Positions 18,801-26,039 of a stretch of 56,633 bases of DNA are shown one piece after another. Positions within the stretch are counted from its first letter, which is position 1; each line of letters begins with the position of its first letter. The DNA is taken from positions 1-56,633 of the forward strand of contig JAPLGM010000005.1 of NCBI GenBank assembly GCA_026390165.1, read 5' to 3'. Both the position numbers and the translations under genes were made by a program. Below the pieces are notes generated by a model. That model made no database searches and was not told where the DNA came from. It was given only the letters and a program-made list of their open reading frames with translations. The stretch comes from Campylobacterales bacterium. Its GTDB lineage: Bacteria; Campylobacterota; Campylobacteria; Campylobacterales; Sulfurimonadaceae.

Positions 18801-19322
18801 CGTCAACCGTTAGAAATGGTCATAGGAAACGCCAAATATGTCTTTGAATTTCCACGCCAACGTAAAGCACCCCATCGCGCATTGAGCGATTTCTTCACCC
18901 ACACTCGTGATGATGTACTCCCTCTCACCTGTGTCAGTGTTGGGGACAAATTTAGTGAGTACGAAAAAGAGCTCTATGCTGCTAACCAATATTTAGAGTA
19001 CAACATGGTACACGGTTTTGGGGTCGAACTAGCCGAAGCCCTCGCCGAAGTAGCCCACAAACAAATCCGCTTGGACTTGGGTATTGCCAGTGACGATGAG
19101 GGGTTTAGTCTACGAGATGTACGGCTCAACCGTTATCCGGGTGCACGATATAGTTTTGGTTACCCTGCCTGTCCTGATTTGGAGCAAAGCAAAATCATTT
19201 TTGATCTGTTACGACCCGAAGAGTTTGGAATCGTCCTCTCAGAAACCTTCCAAATCCACCCCGAACAAAGTACTACCGCACTCGTCGTCCATCACAAAGA
19301 GGCTACGTATTACAGTGTGTAA
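15822..19322 (+). CDS. metH: Cobalamin-dependent methionine synthase
   Basis: A 1166-aa MetH that methylates homocysteine from methyltetrahydrofolate through B12. Modules in order: homocysteine domain (1 to about 315, zinc Cys in FNCGTGP near 227 and GGCCGTTP near 292); pterin domain (about 335-610, GERSNSTGSKAFREL); cobalamin domain (about 640-870, base-off His near 729 in GDVHDVGKN); AdoMet activation domain (about 880-1166, YSFGYPACPDLEQSK). All key motifs are present; the length is close to E. coli MetH (1227). No B12 riboswitch is visible in the 98-bp upstream gap. Convergent with rarA across a 5-bp gap. Confidence 0.98.
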   Translation: MSVKTQLLEILQKRPLIIDGAMGTQLQERDAMIPASAWEGNEGCNELLNVTCPEVMSDIFHAYLTAGADLLTTNTFGSFNWVLDEYQIGHRAYELSRAGAQVCKDECDKFSTPQYPRFVLGSIGPGTKLPSLGHIHYDEMLVGYTECCLGLIDGGADIFLLETCQDPLQIKAALHACEAANKERGTDLPIMVSVTIELAGSMLIGTDAQTIATIMEPFDILSLGFNCGTGPEQYGKHVRTLSDVWGKPISVHANAGLPQNRGGYSYYPMGPDEFAQLQCDFLNYSGVSFLGGCCGTTPQHIRALVNKVSTITPKKPQGVTPPSIASLFNTVELIQTPSPLLIGERSNSTGSKAFRELIIAGDYEGTLSVGQAQVRDGAHCLDVNVEFAGRDGAIDMMHVMKIYNQKISIPLMPDATRVNTMEEALKCIGGKPIINSVNLEDGEERLDAICSLAKKFGTALVCLVIDEKGMAKTTEEKMRIADRIYDLCVNRHGIDPRNLMFDMLTFTVGSGDVEYRDAAVQTLEAIRQLHQKYPNVGSTLGLSNISFGLNINARVYLNSVFLHYCIQAGMTSVIINVKHIVPLAKMSQEDKAICEELLFAADDQSLFKFIDHFSDKTIDNSRNDEEYEAMSDEEKIGRLLLDGDKERMIPLVEKARQTIQPDKIVNEILIDAMKVVGELFGSGKMQLPFVLQSAETMKTTVDYLNPYLTKQEKDTDTTLVIGTVKGDVHDVGKNLVDIILSNNGFKVINIGIKTELEEYLDVMKSNEIHAIGMSGLLVKSTQVMKDNLEILREKGITIPILLGGAALTRSFVDDFCRPIYQGAIFYCRDAFDGVIAMSRIEKYNEDPSGGLDTRLNGDMVERQVKEVQEIIIPLFEELKMPSRDVKIPTPPFWGRRVLRKEQLDFDMVCEWVNKRTLFKMHWGYKRAGMEVDAYKKLLETKVYPAYERIKREIVQRGLFDPTIIYGYYPVRSNDRELLIFDETAGWNVDANANRQPLEMVIGNAKYVFEFPRQRKAPHRALSDFFTHTRDDVLPLTCVSVGDKFSEYEKELYAANQYLEYNMVHGFGVELAEALAEVAHKQIRLDLGIASDDEGFSLRDVRLNRYPGARYSFGYPACPDLEQSKIIFDLLRPEEFGIVLSETFQIHPEQSTTALVVHHKEATYYSV

Positions 19323-19337
19323 GGGGTTTATCCCCTT
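19321..19337. terminator. Compact hairpin spanning two opposed stop codons
   Basis: AAGGGG-TTTAT-CCCCTT is a 6-bp stem that includes the metH stop on one side and the rarA stop on the other. The dyad can fold in both transcripts. Neither strand has a clear T-run, so intrinsic termination is uncertain. Confidence 0.4.
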
Positions 19338-20503
19338 GATCCCCACACCTTTTCCATCCACTCCCCCATCTTTCCCTCGTATCCGCTATTTTTAAACTCA
19401 ACAAACTTCAAGGGCTTAGAGAGATATTTTTGCTTGACCCATCCGCCGAAATCATGGGGATACAAGTACCCTTTATGCTGTTGGCGAATCGGTTCGGGGA
19501 TTTCTAAAATCACCCCATTTTTGACCGCTTGTTGCGCGGCATTGATGGCGTTATAGGCTGTATTACTTTTTGGGGAAGCGCAGAGGTAGATGACGGCTTG
19601 TGCTAAAATAATTCGTGATTCGGGATACCCGATCATCTTCACACTCGTCATGGCAGACGTACACAGCGTGAGAGCTTGAGGATTGGCATTTCCCACATCT
19701 TCAGAAGAGAGGATAACAAGACGACGGGCAATAAACTCAGGAGGCTCACCCCCCTCAATGAGCCGTGCCAAATAATAAATTGCCGCATCAGCATCACTTC
19801 CACGGATACTTTTAATCATCGCCGAAGCCAGATCATAATGAACTCCCGCTTCCGAACTCCCCAAACTCTGTGCCGCAGGACGGAGCGATTTGAGGAGTGT
19901 TAGGGTGATTGGTTTGTTGAGTGCCGTGGCAACTTCGAGAAGTTTGAGCATCGCGCGTGCATCGCCTCCTGAACTGGCGATCAAATACTCACGCGCATCG
20001 TCTTCTACCGCGACAGACGTTCGCACTAACAAATCCTCTAACGCATCATAACCGATGGTTTGGAGTTCAAAGAGTAATGAACGTGAGCGCATCGCCGCAG
20101 TGAGGCTAAAATAGGGGTTTTCCGTCGAGGCTCCAATGACTAACACACTGTTTTTTTCCATAACGGGGAGTAACACCTCTTGCTGATTTTTTGCCAGACG
20201 GTGTACTTCATCAATAAAGATAAGCGGTTTCGTGAGAGAATTTTCATATTGATCAAAAATCTTACGTAAGTTTTCGATTTTAAGTGACGTTGCGTTAAAT
20301 TCGTAAAATGGCATTTCCAAGACGGAGGCAATAATCCGTGCTAATGTTGTTTTGCCAGATCCGGGAGGGCCATAAAAAAAGGAGTGGGGTAAATTATTAC
20401 TTTCACAGAGGGAGCGTAGAGGAGCATCGGGAGAACAAAGATGATTCTGCCCCACCACTTCATCGAACGTTTTTGGACGAAGGAGATAGGTAAAATCAGC
20501 CAT
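19328..20503 (-). CDS. rarA: Replication-associated recombination protein A (AAA ATPase)
   Basis: A 391-aa RarA/MgsA protein, a clamp-loader-like ATPase acting at stalled replication forks. Start MADFTYLLRPKTFDEVVGQ; Walker A GPPGSGKTT; Walker B FIDEVHR; sensor region STENPYF; C-terminal MgsA domain with IRGSDADAAIYYLARLIEGG. Slightly shorter than E. coli RarA (447 aa). It is the last gene of the kdsD-rluB-rarA run; its start overlaps the rluB stop by one base. Confidence 0.95.
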   Translation of the reverse strand: MADFTYLLRPKTFDEVVGQNHLCSPDAPLRSLCESNNLPHSFFYGPPGSGKTTLARIIASVLEMPFYEFNATSLKIENLRKIFDQYENSLTKPLIFIDEVHRLAKNQQEVLLPVMEKNSVLVIGASTENPYFSLTAAMRSRSLLFELQTIGYDALEDLLVRTSVAVEDDAREYLIASSGGDARAMLKLLEVATALNKPITLTLLKSLRPAAQSLGSSEAGVHYDLASAMIKSIRGSDADAAIYYLARLIEGGEPPEFIARRLVILSSEDVGNANPQALTLCTSAMTSVKMIGYPESRIILAQAVIYLCASPKSNTAYNAINAAQQAVKNGVILEIPEPIRQQHKGYLYPHDFGGWVKQKYLSKPLKFVEFKNSGYEGKMGEWMEKVWGSRG

Positions 20504-21459
20504 TATTTTTTAAACTTATTTTCACTTTTTGGTTTGTATTTATTGGTTCCAAACACCTCGTTTTGAGGTTTCACTTTTTTATCTTTGATAAATTCACGTT
20601 TGGTGACTTTTTTGACTTCAACAATTGGTTTGCGTACGGCAGGTTTTCCCAAAGCTCTCGCCTTGCCTTGCATATCTTTTTGTTTCATTATTTGCGCTTT
20701 TTCGGCCGTTTCTAAAAAGTCACGCAACGATGCGTATTCGCTACGCTCCAAGAATCGAACTTTTCCCGTAGGAAGATTATTCAGTTCAATCCCTCCGAAG
20801 CTAAGGCGTTTGAGATCGACAATTTCAGCACCGAAATGGGCGAAAAAGCGGCGAAGCTCACGGTTTTGCCCCTCTCCAATAGCGACTTTGAGGATCGAAT
20901 AATCGCCCTGATCTTTTTGTATTTGGTAGGCATAAAAGGGGGCAAAGCTCATCGGTCCTTCCTCGGCATACTCATGCGCACCTGCACTGGCATCATCAAG
21001 TTCCAACCCCTCACCCATAGCGATTTTCATCCCCTCAGTGACGGCTCCTTTGATTTTGATTCGATACACACGCTCCATTTTAGAGGTCATTAATGCCGTA
21101 GCAACTCTCGACGCATCGGTGAGAAGCAATAACCCTTCAGACGCATAGTCAAGCCGTCCAACAGGGATAAAATGTTTATAATTGCTAGAGAGAGAATCAT
21201 AAATCGTTCGACGCTTTTGAGGATCTTTCTTGGTTACCAACTCACCGCGTGGTTTGTTGTAAACAATCACCGTAAACTGGTCGGTTGCGGTGATTTTGTT
21301 ACCGCTTACCATGACATTGGCATTGCGCTCATCGACAGAAACGGCTGGATTTTTTTCGATTTCACCATCGATACGGACATACCCGTCCAAAATCGCCTGA
21401 TCCGCTTCACGGCGAGAATAGGTCGAGTAGTGGGCTATATATTTATTAAGTCTCATCAT
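20503..21459 (-). CDS. rluB: 23S rRNA pseudouridine synthase (RluB/RsuA family)
   Basis: A 318-aa pseudouridine synthase: S4 RNA-binding domain (MRLNKYIAHYSTYSRREAD), YNKPRGELVT, and the catalytic Asp in VGRLDYASEGLLLLTDA, followed by GQNRELRRFFAHFG. The C-terminal 65 residues are a basic Lys-rich tail typical of RluB-type enzymes. RluB modifies U2605 of 23S rRNA in E. coli; the exact target here is inferred. Two adjacent ATGs overlap the kdsD stop (ATGATGA), so the start is tightly coupled. Confidence 0.9.
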   Translation of the reverse strand: MMRLNKYIAHYSTYSRREADQAILDGYVRIDGEIEKNPAVSVDERNANVMVSGNKITATDQFTVIVYNKPRGELVTKKDPQKRRTIYDSLSSNYKHFIPVGRLDYASEGLLLLTDASRVATALMTSKMERVYRIKIKGAVTEGMKIAMGEGLELDDASAGAHEYAEEGPMSFAPFYAYQIQKDQGDYSILKVAIGEGQNRELRRFFAHFGAEIVDLKRLSFGGIELNNLPTGKVRFLERSEYASLRDFLETAEKAQIMKQKDMQGKARALGKPAVRKPIVEVKKVTKREFIKDKKVKPQNEVFGTNKYKPKSENKFKK

Positions 21460-22424
21460 GAGATACCTGCTTCCACGAGTGTATGAAGGTGCAATGCACC
21501 TTGTATAATGCCGTCTTTGTCAGTGACGACTAACAGTTGAATTTTTTGTTTTTCGATAAGAACCAACGCATCACTGGCAAGCATAGAGCCGTCCATAATC
21601 ACCATCGGATTTTTAGTGGCAAACTCTTGGGCTGGGGCATCGAGGGAAAAAGAATCCCCCAACAATGCACGACGGATATCCCCATCGCTAAGAAGCCCTG
21701 AGAGTTTCCCTTGCGCATTCGTGAGAAATACTGTCCCTAATCGTCCCTCGCTCAGTCGTAAAATAGCTTCTTTGAGAGGGGTCTTTTCATCCACTATCGG
21801 AAGATTTTCGCTCCGCATCAAATCGCTTACTTTGACAAAAAGCTGTCTTCCCAACGCTCCACCAGGATGAAACGAGGCAAAATCCTCTTTTTTAAATCCT
21901 CTAGCTTCCATCAAACACACCGCAAGGGCATCTCCCATGGCTAACGTCAACGTCGTTGAAGAGGTTGGAGCGATATTGAGAGGACACGCCTCTATCGCCA
22001 CATTGATATTAATCACGACATCACTAAAACGCCCCAACGTTGATTGAGCATTACGGGTCATCCCGATAAGGGGGATATTAAATCGTTTGATATGGGGGAG
22101 GATAGAGCTAAGTTCCGGAGACTCACCGCTGTAGCTGATAGCGAGTACGACATCATCTTTACCCATCATCCCCAGATCTCCATGGAGCGCTTCGGTAGGG
22201 TGGAGAAAAAAACTCGGTGTCCCCGTAGAGGCAAACGTCGCAGCCATTTTGGCTCCGATCAATCCTGACTTACCTACCCCTGTAATAATCAGTTTACCCG
22301 TACATCCGAGGATAATATCAACGGCACGTGGTATCTCATCACCGATGGTTGTGATCGCATCACGCAACGTTTGCGCTTCGATTTCAAGTGTCTTGCAGGC
22401 TATTGCGATATAATCGTTGTTCAT
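21456..22424 (-). CDS. kdsD: Arabinose-5-phosphate isomerase (KdsD/KpsF)
   Basis: A 322-aa enzyme converting ribulose-5-P to arabinose-5-P, the first step of Kdo synthesis for lipopolysaccharide. SIS domain at about 30-180 (GVGKSGLIGAKMAATFASTG, LHPTEALHGDLGM, FHPGGALGRQL), then two CBS domains to the end (SEGRLGTVFL, LLSDGDIRRALL). No Shine-Dalgarno precedes the ATG, and TATAAT lies only 7 bases upstream, suggesting a leaderless or nearly leaderless transcript. First gene of kdsD-rluB-rarA. Confidence 0.95.
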   Translation of the reverse strand: MNNDYIAIACKTLEIEAQTLRDAITTIGDEIPRAVDIILGCTGKLIITGVGKSGLIGAKMAATFASTGTPSFFLHPTEALHGDLGMMGKDDVVLAISYSGESPELSSILPHIKRFNIPLIGMTRNAQSTLGRFSDVVININVAIEACPLNIAPTSSTTLTLAMGDALAVCLMEARGFKKEDFASFHPGGALGRQLFVKVSDLMRSENLPIVDEKTPLKEAILRLSEGRLGTVFLTNAQGKLSGLLSDGDIRRALLGDSFSLDAPAQEFATKNPMVIMDGSMLASDALVLIEKQKIQLLVVTDKDGIIQGALHLHTLVEAGIS

Positions 22425-22431
22425 AAATGCA

Positions 22432-22437
22432 ATTATA
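22432..22437 (-). promoter_or_regulatory. -10 box of kdsD operon in 32-bp divergent gap
   Basis: TATAAT on the minus strand, seven bases before the kdsD ATG. The same AATTATAGC block offers an imperfect -10 for nnr on the plus strand. No clear -35 is seen. Transcription would start at or just before the kdsD start codon. Confidence 0.55.
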
Positions 22438-22456
22438 GCCGAAATGGACTTACTCT

Positions 22457-23848
22457 ATGCAAAATCTTTACGTTGAAGTCTCCTCGCTCGATTCGCGTAC
22501 ACTAGAAAAATACGCTCTTACCGAAGAGCTGATGATGGAGCATGCCGCTATAGGGATAGAGCAAGCCATTCGTAACCGTTTCCCCCTTCACGCTTGTGTG
22601 CTCATCGTCTGTGGCAGCGGCAATAACGGAGCGGATGGATTGGCTCTTGCGCGTCTCTTAAAGGGAGATTATCAGGTGAGTGTTCATCTCCCCTTAGGGG
22701 CACGTTCACCCCTTTGCCAACTTCAATACAATCGCCTGACAAAACTAGGTCTTTTTCCTAGTGAACTTCCAAGCTTTGCTGCTGTGATCGTGGATGCTCT
22801 TTTCGGAAGCGGGCTGAGTCGCCCTCTCGATATTGAAGCGCAAAAAATAGTAGAGTCTCTTAACGTGCTCAAGGGTTTTAAAATCGCGTGTGATATTCCC
22901 AGTGGTTTATACGCGGAGGGGAGACTTGATACTCATACCTTCAAAGCCGATCTGACGGTGACGATGGGCGCTCTCAAACGGGGGATGTTTAGCGATGCTG
23001 CCAAAGAAGTTGTCGGAGAGATAGTTGTCGCTGATTTGGGAATTCACCGCTCCCATTATGAGATCCCCTCCTCATGGCATCTTCTTGAAAAGAGTGATTT
23101 ACACCTCCCCTTGCGAACCGTGGCCTCCGCGCACAAAGGGACGTATGGACATCTTGCCCTCGTATGCGGGGAGAAAATCGGTGCCGCCGTCATTGCAGGT
23201 TCAGCTGCGCACCGTTTTGGGACCGGGTTAGTAACGCTTATTAGTAATGAAAATGTTCATATCCCCTACGATCTCATGCAAAGCCATTCCCTCCCAACGA
23301 CCACTACCGCTATCGCTTTGGGGATGGGGCTAGGGGTAGAGTTTTGCGATAAAGAACTCTCGGTACTAGTAGAGAATCTTTACCCCCTAGTTTTGGATGC
23401 CGATATTTTTACCCATCCGATGTTTTTGGAGTTACTGCAACGACCCAATATTGTCCTCACCCCCCATCCCAAAGAGTTCACCCAAATCCTCCGTATATGT
23501 GGCATTACGGAGATCGATGTACAAACCCTCCAAAACAATCGATTTAAATACGTGGAGCAGTTTTGTACCCAGTATCCTAATGCCGTGTTGGTTCTCAAAG
23601 GTTCCAATGTCATTATTGGACATAAAGATGAATTTTTCATTAATCCACACGGCACTGTTGCGTTGGCAAAAGGGGGAAGCGGTGATGTCCTCTCGGGGCT
23701 TATCGGGGCATTGCTCTCCCAAGGAGTTGATCCTCTTGAATCCGCACTCCAAGGCTCCCTTGCCCACGCAATAGCGTCTCAGAATTTTCCTAAAAACAAC
23801 TATGCTCTCACCCCCTTTGATCTCATTGAAAGTATCACAACCCTATGA
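22457..23848 (+). CDS. nnr: Bifunctional NAD(P)H-hydrate epimerase / ADP-dependent dehydratase
   Basis: A 463-aa metabolite-repair enzyme. The N-terminal YjeF/NnrE epimerase domain (1 to about 200) shows CGSGNNGADGLALARLL, VDALFGSGLSR and CDIPSGL. The C-terminal NnrD/carbohydrate-kinase-like domain shows AHKGTYGHLALVCG, LTPHPKEF, LKGSNVIIG and the signature GGSGDVLSGLIGALLSQG. It repairs hydrated NADH and NADPH. The start has no obvious ribosome site. The stop overlaps the purN start by four bases. Confidence 0.95.
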   Translation: MQNLYVEVSSLDSRTLEKYALTEELMMEHAAIGIEQAIRNRFPLHACVLIVCGSGNNGADGLALARLLKGDYQVSVHLPLGARSPLCQLQYNRLTKLGLFPSELPSFAAVIVDALFGSGLSRPLDIEAQKIVESLNVLKGFKIACDIPSGLYAEGRLDTHTFKADLTVTMGALKRGMFSDAAKEVVGEIVVADLGIHRSHYEIPSSWHLLEKSDLHLPLRTVASAHKGTYGHLALVCGEKIGAAVIAGSAAHRFGTGLVTLISNENVHIPYDLMQSHSLPTTTTAIALGMGLGVEFCDKELSVLVENLYPLVLDADIFTHPMFLELLQRPNIVLTPHPKEFTQILRICGITEIDVQTLQNNRFKYVEQFCTQYPNAVLVLKGSNVIIGHKDEFFINPHGTVALAKGGSGDVLSGLIGALLSQGVDPLESALQGSLAHAIASQNFPKNNYALTPFDLIESITTL

Positions 23849-24408
23849 AAAAAATTGTAGCCTTATTCAGCGGTGAGGGGACGAACCTCGCTAACTTAAT
23901 CGAAAAAATTCACACCAAACACGCCACTATTACCTGCGCCATTACCAACAACCCTAAGGCAGGGGGGATTGCCAAAGCCCAAAAGGCTCAGATAGACGTG
24001 GTTGTTCTCGATCATACTCTTTATGATTCTCGAGAAAGCTACGATGCGGCACTTGTTGAAACGATCCGTCATTGTAATCCTGATCTCGTCGTTCTGTGCG
24101 GTTTTATGCGTATCCTCACCCCTGTTTTCACGACCAACATCCGCGCCATTAATCTCCACCCCTCTTTACTCCCTGCGTTCAAAGGCTCACGTGCTATTGA
24201 AGAGAGTTTCGAGAGCGATGAACCCCTTTGTGGGGTCAGTGTCCACTGGGTAAGCAATGAACTCGATGGAGGAGAAATAATCTTACAAAAAAGTTTTACT
24301 AAAAATTCTTCCGATACTTTAGAAGAATTTACCGCTAAAATTCACGAAATTGAGTATGAAATTTTACCTCAAGCGATTGTAAATATTTTATCGAAAGTGA
24401 AGCTTTAG
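23845..24408 (+). CDS. purN: Phosphoribosylglycinamide formyltransferase
   Basis: A 187-aa PurN transferring formyl from 10-formyl-THF to GAR in purine synthesis. Motifs: FSGEGTNLANLI (usually SGxGSN), CGFMRILTP, NLHPSLLPAFKG with catalytic His, GVSVHWVSNELDGGEI with catalytic Asp. Slightly shorter than the E. coli enzyme (212 aa). Coupled to nnr by ATGA overlap. Confidence 0.96.
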   Translation: MKKIVALFSGEGTNLANLIEKIHTKHATITCAITNNPKAGGIAKAQKAQIDVVVLDHTLYDSRESYDAALVETIRHCNPDLVVLCGFMRILTPVFTTNIRAINLHPSLLPAFKGSRAIEESFESDEPLCGVSVHWVSNELDGGEIILQKSFTKNSSDTLEEFTAKIHEIEYEILPQAIVNILSKVKL

Positions 24409-24493
24409 CCTCGCCAAATTATGCGGGACTAAAGTCCCACTTCCAAAATAAAGATGTTAAAAAGTCAAATATTAAAATAAGGAATCTCATAAA

Positions 24494-25270
24494 ATGCACA
24501 CACTAAAAATTGGAAAATACACCCTCGGTAGCCGTCTCATCGTTGGAAGCGGTAAATATGACTCTTTTGAAACGACCAAAGCAGCAACATTAGCCAGCGG
24601 TTCAGAGCTGATTACCGTTGCGGTACGCCGTCTCAATATCACTAACCCTAATGAGGCAAACTTGCGCGACACCTTTGCAGGGACGAATGTCAAATTTTTG
24701 CCAAACTCTGCAGGATGTACGACAGCCGAAGAGGCAATTACCCTTTTTCGTCTCACCCGTGAAGCGACAGGAATCGATCTTATCAAGCTTGAAGTGATCG
24801 GAGACACGCTAAAAACTCTCTATCCCGATGTACTAGAGACGATTAAAGCATGTGAAGTGCTTGCCAAAGATGGTTTTACGATTATGGCGTATACGAGTGA
24901 TGATCCGATCATGGCACGCCGACTCGAAGATGCAGGTGCTCACGCGATTATGCCTCTTGCCGCCCCCATCGGAAGTGGGCTAGGAGTTCAGAATCGCTAT
25001 AACATTGTCTTCGTCCGTGAAGCGGTCAAAGTTCCTATCATCGTCGATGCGGGAATAGGGTGTGCTTCGGATGCCGCCATAGCGATGGAACTGGGAGCTG
25101 ATGGTGTTTTAACCAACACGGCAATCGCCCAAGCCCAAAACCCGATGATGATGGCGGAAGCGATGAAAAACGGCGTTATCGCAGGGCGTTTGAGCTATCT
25201 TGCAGGACGAATTCCCAAGCGTCCGTATGCGACCGCAAGCTCTCCTATCGATGGAATGATACAGTTCTGA
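24494..25270 (+). CDS. thiG: Thiazole synthase
   Basis: A 258-aa ThiG that forms the thiazole phosphate of thiamin from DXP, dehydroglycine and ThiS-thiocarboxylate. Signatures: [39 protein letters not shown] (Schiff-base Lys), [47 protein letters not shown] precedes the ATG. No thiS, thiF or thiH is adjacent and no TPP riboswitch is visible in the 85-bp gap; that gap holds a GGGACT-AA-AGTCCC hairpin. Confidence 0.97.
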   Translation: MHTLKIGKYTLGSRLIVGSGKYDSFETTKAATLASGSELITVAVRRLNITNPNEANLRDTFAGTNVKFLPNSAGCTTAEEAITLFRLTREATGIDLIKLEVIGDTLKTLYPDVLETIKACEVLAKDGFTIMAYTSDDPIMARRLEDAGAHAIMPLAAPIGSGLGVQNRYNIVFVREAVKVPIIVDAGIGCASDAAIAMELGADGVLTNTAIAQAQNPMMMAEAMKNGVIAGRLSYLAGRIPKRPYATASSPIDGMIQF

Positions 25271-25301
25271 TTGGCTCAAATTCACTTTTTTTTGAATTAT
25301 C

Positions 25302-25330
25302 TTGACATTTTGTAAAAAGTACACTATAAT
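25302..25330 (+). promoter_or_regulatory. Consensus sigma70 promoter of tRNA cluster
   Basis: TTGACA, a 17-base spacer and TATAAT: a perfect consensus promoter 42 bases before tRNA-Pro. It probably drives the five-tRNA run. Confidence 0.9.
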
Positions 25331-25372
25331 TCCACCTCACTAATTTAGTTTAGACTTTATTAGCTGACAGGT

Positions 25373-25450
25373 CGGGGCGTAGCTCAGTATGGTTAGAGTA
25401 CTTGCTTTGGGAGCAAGGGGCCGGAGGTTCGAGTCCTCTCGCCCCGACCA
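25373..25450 (+). tRNA. tRNA-Pro (UGG)
   Basis: Acceptor CGGGGCG pairs with CGCCCCG; anticodon loop TTTGGGA between CTTGC and GCAAG gives UGG; T arm GGAGG-TTCGAGT-CCTCT; encoded ACCA end. Confidence 0.96.
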
Positions 25451-25491
25451 CTTTTTATTTCAATGGTAATTTTAAATAAATTTTTTCGTAT

Positions 25492-25569
25492 GGTGGAATT
25501 AGCTCAGTTGGTTAGAGCACTGGTTTGTGGTGCCGGGGGTCACGGGTTCGAGCCCCGTATTCCACCCCA
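25492..25569 (+). tRNA. tRNA-His (GUG)
   Basis: Anticodon loop TTGTGGT gives GUG. Acceptor GTGGAAT pairs with ATTCCAC, with the extra encoded G-1 opposite C73 that marks tRNA-His. CCA encoded. Confidence 0.95.
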
Positions 25570-25620
25570 TACAGTTTATTTGAATTCCTTTTGACGTTAG
25601 ATGTTTTAGAAGGTGATTGT

Positions 25621-25697
25621 GCGTTCGTAGCTCAACTGGATAGAGTAACGGACTTCGGATCCGTAGGTTATAGGTTCGAACCCTATCGGGCGCACCA
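25621..25697 (+). tRNA. tRNA-Arg (UCG)
   Basis: Acceptor GCGTTCG pairs with CGGGCGC using two G-U pairs; stem ACGGA/TCCGT holds loop CTTCGGA, anticodon UCG; CCA encoded. Confidence 0.94.
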
Positions 25698-25706
25698 TAA
25701 ATACTC

Positions 25707-25783
25707 GCGTCCTTAGCTCAGTTGGATAGAGCAATGCCCTTCTAAGGCATCGGTCAGAGGTTCGAATCCTCTAGGGCGTACCA
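25707..25783 (+). tRNA. tRNA-Arg (UCU)
   Basis: Stem ATGCC/GGCAT with loop CTTCTAA gives anticodon UCU. T arm CAGAGG-TTCGAAT-CCTCT; acceptor GCGTCCT with AGGGCGT (terminal G-U); CCA encoded. Confidence 0.94.
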
Positions 25784-25798
25784 ACCTTAGATTTTTAT

Positions 25799-25882
25799 GC
25801 GGATGTGGTGGAATGGTAGACACGCCAGACTTAGGATCTGGTGCCTCACGGTGTGGAAGTTCAAGTCTTCTCATCCGCACCA
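25799..25882 (+). tRNA. tRNA-Leu (UAG)
   Basis: Acceptor GCGGATG/CATCCGC; stem CCAGA/TCTGG with loop CTTAGGA gives UAG; long variable arm (TGCCTCACGGTGT) typical of class II tRNA; CCA encoded. Confidence 0.95.
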
Positions 25883-25982
25883 ACGTTAGAACGCCATTAT
25901 TTATGGTCTTTCTTCTCTTTTTTTACTTCAAAAACTAAACTACAATTTCAACTCATTCATTTCATAGAAACTTTAAATCTGA

Positions 25983-26024
25983 TTTTTAATACATGGCTTA
26001 CTGCAAGTAAGGTAGAACTTTCAA
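25983..26024 (+). promoter_or_regulatory. Shared 42-nt promoter-like element (EAL gene copy)
   Basis: Nearly identical, with only three internal transitions plus a small difference at the 5' edge, to 32237-32279 on the minus strand upstream of the receiver-PilZ gene. It contains the dyad CTTAC-TGCAA-GTAAG followed by GGTAGAACT, which could be a -10. If so, the dyad lies in the -35/-10 spacer, where a regulator could sit. It ends 15 bases before the GTG start. Confidence 0.6.
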
Positions 26025-26039
26025 GACAGGGGCATTATT

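Noticed and set aside
24409-24493. Possible TPP riboswitch before thiG
   Set aside because: No CUGAGA or other TPP motif; only a short GGGACT/AGTCCC dyad.
25983-26024. c-di-GMP (GEMM) riboswitch before the EAL gene
   Set aside because: The conserved GEMM sequence and tetraloop pattern are absent and the leader after the presumed -10 is too short.
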